Origin: Telmatactis stephensoni
Lineage: Eukaryota; Cnidaria; Anthozoa; Actiniaria; Isophelliidae
Direction of reading: 5' to 3'
Assembly: GCA_029948255.1 (NCBI GenBank)
Contig: JALIZF010001875.1
Coordinates: 248,001 to 312,000 of the forward strand
DNA: 64,000 nucleotides
The stretch's first letter is position 1. Each line of letters begins with the position of its first letter. Of the stretch, positions 56,454 through 64,000 are shown one piece after another. Both the position numbers and the translations under genes were made by a program. The notes beneath the pieces are model-generated. The model saw nothing but the letters and a program-made list of their open reading frames with translations, made no database searches and was not told the origin of the DNA.

Positions 56454-58479
56454 AAACGAACGTTTTAGCTACCTATCTAGCTGTTCTGAATCGTCTTAAG
56501 ATCATAGTTAGTCATTTGATAGGTTTTAGGGATCATTAATATATTTTTTGATAGGTTTTGTTGCAGGTAGCAAAAAACAAATTCGAACAGACAGTTTAAA
56601 GCTCACATAATTATGAAAGGTGCTGTAATGTTGATTAAACTCTTTTGTAGAAGGTAGTGCATAAATAGTGTATCTTTAATTCTTTTTAAAGGGAAAAATT
56701 ACCAGATTACAAGGTTTTTAGAATATGTCTACTATAAAGCAATATGAATGTGTCGAAGATTCATAAAAAGGAAATTACGTTTTAAGCACCAATTTTTTAA
56801 CTAGAATTGTATAAATTTTCAAAGAGCAGCGTTGCATGGCAACAGGAAATATGTGAGTGCTCAATCTCCTTGTCATAATACAATTACATCTCATTCCATC
56901 TTTCCTGAAAAAATGGGCGTGCGTCATTAATCTGCCATTTTTGATACACTCCGTGCTACTAAATGAACTCTGTTAGCATGATGACAGAGAGCATGCTTTG
57001 TTTCATACTTTAAAATGTAAAAACGTCCAAAACAACTATTAGTGTGAATTTTATTCCAATTAAAACATGCTAGATTGTGTAAAGATGCCTGATTTTAACT
57101 AATAAATGGTCACGTGACATATCATCCTTGCCTATTAGCATTCAAATTTTAGATCTAGACCTACTGGTCACTTTGTGGTAGTTTCTGGTACAATATGTTG
57201 CAAGACGTCAAATTTAAAAGGTAAATATTGGTTTAGCCTCATTTTCATGCTTAATACCATATTTGGGCAAAATCCCCTAATCATCTCGTTACTGGTACCA
57301 CAAATTGGGACTACATAGTACCTAGTCGTAAAGAGCAGTTCTTCCCCTATACAAATCTGGTGTCAGAACTTTTCTGTTGGGTGGGTTGAACCAACTCTTA
57401 ATTCAAGGCCTTTTGAGAAAATAGCTCCTGGACTATAAGGAGTGTAAGTGACACAAGCCAGAAAGGGGATTAAAATATAATCAATCTTAAAAGAAGCATT
57501 GATGTCGATCTTATACTGCTGGCTTAGGGTATACTGATTTCAAACCCTAGAAAAGGGACAACGAGGACCCCCACCTGCTTTTAGGGAGCCCCCCCTGGGT
57601 ACCCCTTGCAACTCAGAGGCATGACTGTTATACTGATTTCTGACTGTAATGAAGTTTATAATCAGTCTCAAACACGTTTAACATTGGTAGTAATTCTGTC
57701 TGCATCAAAACGGACTGTTTCTGGGTTCATTGAGATTAAACTTGAATACAGTTGATTTCCAATATGCATAATTAATACCAGATCATTGGCAGAATTGATC
57801 CTTGTTTGCTATAATTGTAAATCAAAGAGCACAAACTCATTGCAACACATTGTTGTCCTGAATATTGTCTGAATAACTTGAACTCGTTTACCTTGGCTAC
57901 ATTATTGTTTTGTTTACAAATCCAATCACATTCACAATTGCACATAATATACATAAATTACATGCTGAAGATTCTTTTATTGTACAGTTCATTCTCATTT
58001 TTACTTATAATTAGGAGCAATGCAAGTGCTTCTCCAACGATATGGCAATGTGGTTTATTTGCCAGGAGAATTGAAGAGATAGAAATAAATTATACTAGAG
58101 GTCTGAAGTCTATACACACTTAATGGCTATGTACATGTATTTTCAAGGGCACTGTTTAAAGAAATGCTAATGCAGGTGTCGTAGTATAGGATTGACATGA
58201 TCAGACACAATTTTAGTTTAATTTGTTACTACACACTGGATACATTGTCACCCCCTCCCTTCCCCCCCCCCCCCAAAAAAAATCATATATATTAGAACAG
58301 ATTTTGTAAGGGGTATACTGTGACTAAAATATTCAAAACCTACAGCAGAATACACCATTTTCACAATTCATGACCTTAACCATTTCCTATGCAAAGTCAC
58401 TGAATATGTATATTCTGTTGAGGGAATGTTGTTTATGACCCCTTTCACGAAGGAATGTCCCGTGGCGGTAAAAATAGGC
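56454..58479. other. AT-rich intergenic DNA, no gene seen
   Basis: Only short chance ORFs are present. It includes a possible repeat end at 57580-57605 (GAGCCCCCCCTGGGTACC) and a poly-C tract near 58262-58274. Confidence 0.4.
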
Positions 58480-58530
58480 AGTTCTGATTGGTTTCCAGTT
58501 TATATAAATTAAAAGGACGCCTTTGCAAGC
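58480..58530 (+). promoter_or_regulatory. Promoter-like CCAAT (inverted) and TATA elements
   Basis: GATTGG at 58486-58491 (inverted CCAAT) and TATATAAA at 58501-58508 precede the first ATG at 58616 by about 110 bp. The spacing suits a start site near 58530-58540. Confidence 0.45.
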
Positions 58531-58615
58531 ATTACTTGGTCAAGAAATCAGAGTCGGGGCCCGAATAGAGATCCCTCTTTAGTTCTTATTATCCTGCACC
58601 CCGGCTGAACTATTC

Positions 58616-61341
58616 ATGGCGGACGATCAAGCCCTTGTTATGAATCCTGCTGGCGTAAGAGCTGTTGTAAATGCCAATCCTCCAGCAAATCTACCAGTTA
58701 ATCCATCAGCGAACCTACCAGCGAATCCTGTAGTAAATGATGATCATCAAGCGAATCAACCCCGGCTTAAACTTTCATTGCGATCAAGTCCGTCCTTCAA
58801 GTTACTCAAGCTGATGCTGTAGCTGTCCTTCTTACTGATGAATCAGCTCTGCCGTCAACAGAGGCTGTAGTGCAGAAGTAAGAGAATTTGTTCCATTTTG
58901 TGGAGCTAACTTCGCTTTGATTGAATGTGCATGTTCTCGGTCGTTGAATTTCGTTGAATGGCCCGTGATCGTGGCAATGATTGTAGATTTCGTTTCTGAA
59001 ATGCTGGCCCGTGATCGTGGCAATGATTGTAGTTTTATTGTACTGAAATGTTGGCCCGTGATCGTGGCAATGATTGTAGTTTTCTTGTACTGAAATGCTG
59101 GCCCGTGATCGTGGCAATGATTGTAGATTTCTTTACTGAAATGCTAGCCCGTGATCGTGGCAATGATTGTAGTTTTCTTGTACTGAAATGTTGGCCCGTG
59201 ATCGTGGCAATGATTGTAGTTTTTCTTGTTCTGAAATGCTGGCCCGTGATCGTGGCAATGATTGTAGATTTCTTTACTGAAATGCTAGCCCGTGATCGTG
59301 GCAGTGATTGTAGTTTTCTTGTACTGAGATGTTGGCCCGTGATCGTGGCAATGATTGTAGTTTTCTTGTTCTGAAATGCTGGCCCGTGATCGTGGCAATG
59401 ATTGTAGATTTCTTTACTGAAACGCTGGCCCGTGATCGTGGCAATGATTGTAGATTTCTTTACTGAAATGCTGGCCCGTGATCGTGGCAATGATTGTAGT
59501 TTTCGTGTACGGAAATGTTGGCCCGTGATCGTGGCAATGATTGTAGATTTCTTTACTGAAATGCTGGCCGTGATCGTGGCAATGATTGTAGTTTTCTTGT
59601 ACTGAAATGTTGGTCCGTGATCGACGCAATGATTATAGTTTTCTTGTACTGAAATGTTGGCCCGTGATCGTGGTAATGATTGTAGATTTCTTTACTGAAA
59701 TGCTGGCCCGTGATGGGGGCAATTATGTTTGCAGTTTTCTTGTACTGAAATGTTGGCCCGTGATCAATTGCAAGGCAATGATTGTAGTTTTCTTTACTGA
59801 GATGTTGGCCCGTGGTCGAGGCACTGATTGTAGTAGTGCCTGTGAGTTATTCATTGTTATCAATGCTCTTTTTAGGATCCAAATCAGTTATTGGATCTGG
59901 AAAATCAGCTGAGAAGTCTCGAACGGTTACAGGAAGTTTAATGTAGATGTCATGTTATCGATCGAAAATCCTTTTTGAAGCCCGTGATCGTGGCGAATGC
60001 GAGTCTTTGCGTATTTACAATTTAACCCGTGATCGTGGCGATTGTGTTTTTCAATTTGGCCCGTGATTGTGTGGCGGTAATTGTTAGCTTTGTTTCTTTA
60101 TGTTTCTTCAATTTTGCCCGGCGTGATCGTGGCGGTTGTTTAGTTCTGTTTCTTTATGTTTTCAATTTGGCCCGTGATCGTGACGACTATGAGTTCTTTC
60201 TTTATAATTTGGCCCGTGATCGTGGTTTTCAGAGCTATTACTTTGTAAACGCAGCATTTTTTACGCGTATAGTGTTTTGGAAGGCTTGATAATTATTGTA
60301 AATGGCCTGTGATCTTGGTTTGTGTATGTCTATCAATTGCATGCAAGATATTTAGCTTGACCCTGTTAAGTGAGGGTAATTACGATCATTCTGATTTCTA
60401 TTCCTTTTTTCGTCCATTGCATTAGTTGTCGCTCAATGGAATTTGTCTTGTTTTGTCTTATGTGTTAGGGTTGGTTCTATATAACAATAATATATATAAT
60501 AAAGTTTAGTTAGCGTGTGTTGAGAAGTATTCTTTGGACTGTTTAGTTACTTCTAGACCTTGTTTTCTTGTTTTCGTTTGTTTTCTTTTTCTGCCTGGAT
60601 CGGGGAGAGTAACTCGCATGGGTTCGCCTTATATTCTGGGCTGCCGATGTTGCGTGCCACTTTTACGTGGGCGTGGTAGTTGCTCCCTCCTGGTCAGGGA
60701 TTCCATCCACCGGGGATTTCTCTACTAGAGAATGCGCATTGAGCGGTCCTTTTGTCTTTTCTTTTCTTCAGATCAAGCGACGGCGTGTAGACGATTTCCT
60801 AAACGTTAAGATCGCTCAGTGGGAATTTATTGATCGAGAGTTTGAGACTAAGCTGCTGTTGTGTGGGAAATCGCCAACTCAGAACCATTCATGGGTGACT
60901 TGGGATGGGATCCCTGTCCAGGGGGGAGAGACTATGTATTTACTTCCAGAAGATATTTTAAAAATGGAACACATGCCTGGTCTTTCTACGTTGCGTCTGC
61001 GAGACCCAGAAAAAATTGTAGCGGGGGGCATCCATGCTAACTTTGTCTGGTGGGAATGTATTTTAGAACAGCACCCAAAACGGGATGTCATTCTATCGTG
61101 GTTAAGAGAGGGAGTTAATGTGTTCGACTTTACGGTCCATTTTTCGGGTTTCTTCAAGGGCGTTCAGTATGACTCAAGCCAGCCACCTTCTAAAATATGG
61201 CCAAACCATGCGTCGTGCAAGAAATTTTCACAATTTGTGTCGGATAAGCCCAAGTTTCGATATGTCCTCGACTCTTGTTTTGCGGCCGTGAAGGTTTGGC
61301 GTGTTTCCATTTTCACTCATCGTGTCCGATTTGTATTCTAG
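58616..61341 (+). pseudogene. Retroelement-like gene split by a minisatellite-bearing intron
   Basis: The first part encodes MADDQALVMNPAGVRAVVNA and Asn/Pro-rich repeats (NPPANLPVNPSANLPANPVV), then in another frame ADAVAVLLTDESALPSTEAV. A GTAAGA donor lies at 58878. After a CAG acceptor at 60771 the second part (60772-61340) reads IKRRRVDDFLNVKIAQWEFI, WLREGVNVFDFTVHFSGFFK, then GVQYDSSQPPSKIWPNHASC. That block resembles the segment just before the RT in DIRS-type elements. The frame change in exon 1 and mismatched phase argue for a damaged gene. A host gene is an alternative. Confidence 0.4.
58955..59830. repeat. Minisatellite, about 18 units of 44-48 bp
   Basis: Units read CCCGTGATCGTGGCAATGAT, then TGTAG(A/T)TTTCTTTACTGAAATG(C/T)TGG. 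Two unit subtypes (TTTCTTTAC and TTTTCTTGTAC) alternate. Decayed units with CCCGTGATCGTGGCG continue to about 60320. The ORFs on both strands are by-products of the repeat. Confidence 0.95.
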
Positions 61342-62333
61342 ACGTTTTAGTATGCATGGTGACTGATTTTGATGCACGAGTGGGACCTTTTGACAATGTT
61401 TTGAAACTTTGTTTCAAAAGATATTAATATAATGGGTAGTTTTTGCTCAATCAAGAAAAGCCATGGAACCAGGAACCTCGTCGATTGATACCAACACAAC
61501 CCACGAGTAGCCTTAACATCGAAACAAGGCGCGAAAGTTAGCTGTCAGACAATTCTTCGGTACAGCGGTTACCCACCAGACATGCAGTGTTTGCAGAGAG
61601 TTCAAGAATTAAAACCGGAAAGATGTCAACTCGACAAACAAAAATAAAATGGTTTTTGGAGCCCAAAAGAAGGTGAGATGTAGTTTTTTGAAAACAAAAA
61701 TGTTCATTCTTTATCTTTCTTGAATTACAATTGGTCTCTCTTTTGAATAATGGGAGGTTATTATGTTTTTTGACAAGTAAGTTAAATGTGGCTGAGAATT
61801 TTGCTTACTTACATCGGTTCCCTCGTATATATTTTAAATAGTCTCGATGCATTTTGACCAAAAAAGCTGAACGCTGTCAATGAAATAATTTTTCTGGTGT
61901 GATGCTTGATAGGTTGGAAAGCACGAGCAAGCTGTGGGTGGCTTCATCAATTGATAAATAACTAGACTCCTTGAAACAAGGCTGATTCCCTCGTGCTCGA
62001 GCCTAATTTCAAAGCCTGTCTGCTTTAATTTGTGCTGTGAAATATTAAATGTACGAGCTAATGCTTATCACATTTACATCATTGTGATTTTATTCATTCA
62101 TATATATATATATATATATTAGTTTGAATTGTTTTGCCTTTGATTGAGGTATTAATAATCTAAATCTTAAAATATTAGATCGGAAGTTGAAGCAGGGGCA
62201 GAACCATCATCAATTACCAAAAACGTTAAGGATGGAGGTAATAAAATACCATATAGTTGAGGATATAGTGGATAAAAATGCCTTTCCGTTTGTTTTTCCT
62301 AACTATTATTTTTGTTTATTTATTCACAACCTA
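61342..62333. other. Intergenic region, no gene seen
   Basis: This is AT-rich DNA with an (AT)n tract at 62099-62120. No transposon ends or ORFs could be supported. Confidence 0.4.
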
Positions 62334-62415
62334 ATGGACACAGTCTTAAACTCAAGTGAGGAGACCAACCCTGAGAACGAGGTTGCAGTTGTCACTGACG
62401 ATATGCCGACTTGTA
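62334..62415 (+). CDS. First coding exon shared by two possible genes
   Basis: ATG at 62334 opens MDTVLNSSEETNPENEVAVV, then TDDMPTC, and ends one base into the next codon before GTAAGT (62416). This acidic, unstructured 27-residue start can join in phase to the F-box/LRR exon at 62570 or to the hAT TTF-finger exon at 63792. The Ser/Thr-rich start of the latter makes it the more natural partner. Confidence 0.5.
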
Positions 62416-62569
62416 GTAAGTGTTATTATGTGTAAATATATGATGTCTTGCCAGAAAATCATTTTATACAGCAGACGTAATTAAATGCTGTAAAAAAAGA
62501 GGATTATTGTCAAAAGTTACAAAAAAATCAAAAGCAATCAATATTGAGATTTCACTGCTTATATCATAG

Positions 62570-63286
62570 GTTTACTGGACCTTCCGGATGAAATAATCAT
62601 AAGGATACTTGAAAACATCCCTCAGATTCGTGATTCAGCTCATATCACCAACCTGCCATCGTATATTACACCTAGCTCATGCTGCTGTTCTGTGGAGACG
62701 ATTTTCTTTGAGTGATACTGGTCATGTTTACTATAACAAGGATACGTTTAGTATTATCTTTGATAAACACTCTTCTCATTTTCGTCATTTATACTTTAAT
62801 GGTGAATTTGAAACCGGTTTCATCAAAGCGCATGGGAAAACGCATATCCCCAAAGCTTTAGGAAGATGTTTTAATATTTCTGTTTTAGATTTAACTTCAA
62901 ACGTTTATGTTGAAGATATTAGTTTTGTTGCAAATCTAAAAAAATTGAAAGAACTCCACTTGGAACACTGTGTATATGTAGATGAAGAGAAAGCTACCAA
63001 AGTCCTGAGCAATGTGAATGCTTGTAATGCGATAGAAGTCTTAAATCTCAGAATGTGCACCCAATTCACTAATGAACAGCTAACTACAATAGCTTTGGGA
63101 CTTCCGTATTTGAGAGTTTATAATATTGATGGCTGCAAAAAAATCTCAGTTGTTACTGCGATTACAATCCTTAACAATTCCACTAGTACACTAGAAAAGG
63201 TTTTCCTTGTCCCAGACTTAGAGAATCATCCGGAAATGCAGTGGGAAATGTTAGAATGCATGTTTTGTGAACTAAAATTGTGTTGA
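62570..63286 (+). pseudogene. F-box / leucine-rich repeat exon with a frameshift
   Basis: After ATAG at 62566-62569 the frame reads LLDLPDEIIIRILENIPQIR then DSAHIT, the first half of an F-box. The second half (PTCHRILHLAHAAVLWRRF) is in another frame, so an indel lies near 62645. The remainder encodes LRRs of the AMN1/FBXL type: ISVLDLTSNVYVEDISFV, LKELHLEHCVYVDEEKAT, IEVLNLRMCTQFTNEQLT and LRVYNIDGCKKI. It ends at TGA 63284-63286, followed by AATAAA. It would be an SCF substrate receptor if intact. A sequencing error at the indel is possible. Confidence 0.6.
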
Positions 63287-63791
63287 CTGAAAAGGGAATA
63301 AAATTTATTAAGGGAACATATCAAGAAATTGGTGTCGTTTTCGGGCTTCCTGTGGTAAAATACACTTGGGAACCCTGTTTTTTACTTTCCAGTCCTTTTT
63401 CGGCCAGAAATCAAGATCGCTGACTTGGTTAGCATGTTTTCACTCGAATGGCTGTAAATTTGGATAGAATTTTCGAAGAAAATCGCTTTTTTCGTGATGA
63501 AAATTTATTCCAACTTCCAAATAAGGTAATTACAAATTTCCTTATATGGAAGAAAGAGCTCGAGTGAAAGCAGCACATTTTTAAAAGACATTTTTTGATA
63601 TGTGTTAGCATTGATCCCTTAATGGAATTCCTAGTTAATTTATTTCCAAATTATTTGCACAGAACCCAATTATCGACTTCATTATCGATTCAAGTCATGT
63701 CGACTTTGCAACGTCGAATCGACGCATTAATCTTCATCTGACTTACAATAATTGATCTATTTTTCGTAATCATTATAATTTTTATCTCCAG
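63287..63791. other. Intron-like spacer before the hAT exon
   Basis: This AT-rich sequence contains AATAAA at 63298 and ends in a TTTATCTCCAG acceptor. Nothing else is supported. Confidence 0.4.
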
Positions 63792-64000
63792 CGCTACCTA
63801 CTTCTGGAGAGACTTTGTCTACGACATCCCCCGTGCAGCTTACTGATACTGTTACTGATGTTCCATATCAACCAAAGAAGTTTCGGTTTCCTAAAAGAAA
63901 ATGTGGAACGCAGAATCGTTCTTTTCAATCGACGTGGTTTGAAAGCTTCCCTTGGTTGCATTATGATGAAAAAAGTGATTCAGTTTTATGTTTTACGTGT
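63792..64000 (+). CDS. hAT transposase N-terminal exon with TTF zinc finger (runs off window)
   Basis: The exon starts after CAG at 63789-63791 and reads LPTSGETLSTTSPVQLTDTV, then PYQPKKFRFPKRKCGTQNRS and FQSTWFESFPWLHYDE, KSDSVLCFTC. This is the TTF-type zinc finger that begins ZMYM1/P52rIPK-like hAT transposases, followed by a catalytic core outside the window. The frame is open to the last base. It may be an active transposon gene or a domesticated copy. Confidence 0.75.

Noticed and set aside
54128..57606. A 3.5-kb transposon bounded by GACCCAGGGGG / CCCCCTGGGTACC ends
   Set aside because: The ends are only partly similar and no duplication could be found; may be two separate fragments.
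59035..59629. Long ORFs on both strands with HCHDHGP-like or VAMIV-like repeats
   Set aside because: By-products of the 47-bp minisatellite; both strands are open only because the unit lacks stops.
58955..59830. CRISPR-like array
   Set aside because: Units are tandem without unique spacers and the genome is eukaryotic.

Overview
The window is animal nuclear DNA and most likely comes from an anthozoan cnidarian, probably a stony coral. The evidence is AT-rich intergenic DNA, short exons with GT/AG introns, animal orthologues, and a repeat load typical of these genomes (DIRS, Ty3/gypsy, P, hAT, CR1/L2-like LINE, a tRNA-headed SINE, many hairpin MITEs). The species cannot be named from sequence alone. 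Every splice model here was built by eye from reading frame, phase and GT/AG sites, using remembered family sequences, with no database search.

Left third (about 1-29,030) holds the only two clearly intact host genes, arranged head to head. UBE2M (UBC12, the NEDD8 E2) lies on the minus strand as eight exons between 16230 and 3379. All phases agree and give a 181-residue protein with the active cysteine. FBXO47 lies on the plus strand from 17349 to 29029 in eight exons, the last less certain. About 1.1 kb separates the start codons and carries one ETS-like and two E2F-like sites. The pair is functionally suggestive: UBE2M drives neddylation of cullins and FBXO47 is a predicted substrate receptor of a cullin-1 ligase. 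Introns are filled with MITEs, a hAT remnant, a LINE tail and a SINE head.

Middle (about 29,030-34,830) has broken ORFs, hairpin MITEs, a DIRS-like gag ORF and an 880-bp near-perfect foldback element.

34,830-49,890 is a nest of transposons whose order can be read from the target-site duplications. A decayed Ty3/gypsy element is split inside gag by a 13.3-kb DNA transposon (35413-48734, CACGATGG termini, TTA duplication; removing it restores the gag frame). That element carries an unfamiliar multi-exon minus-strand gene (coiled coil, large unassigned core, zinc-finger-like and SAP segments) and a plus-strand ORF of unknown function. Its gene is itself split by a 5.95-kb P element (40013-45964, 7-bp duplication GTCTCAG; removal restores the host frame). 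The P element has a THAP-P transposase and an extra C2H2 gene on the opposite strand. I regard the 13.3-kb element and the two-gene P element as the best candidates for something undescribed.

Right third (49,890-64,000) holds DIRS tyrosine recombinase and RT-RNase H pieces, a zinc-ribbon recombinase ORF, two opposed copies of a repetitive domain, a long palindrome, a retroelement-like gene containing a 47-bp minisatellite, and at the edge an exon followed by two phase-compatible partners: an F-box/LRR exon with a frameshift and the start of a hAT transposase with a TTF zinc finger.
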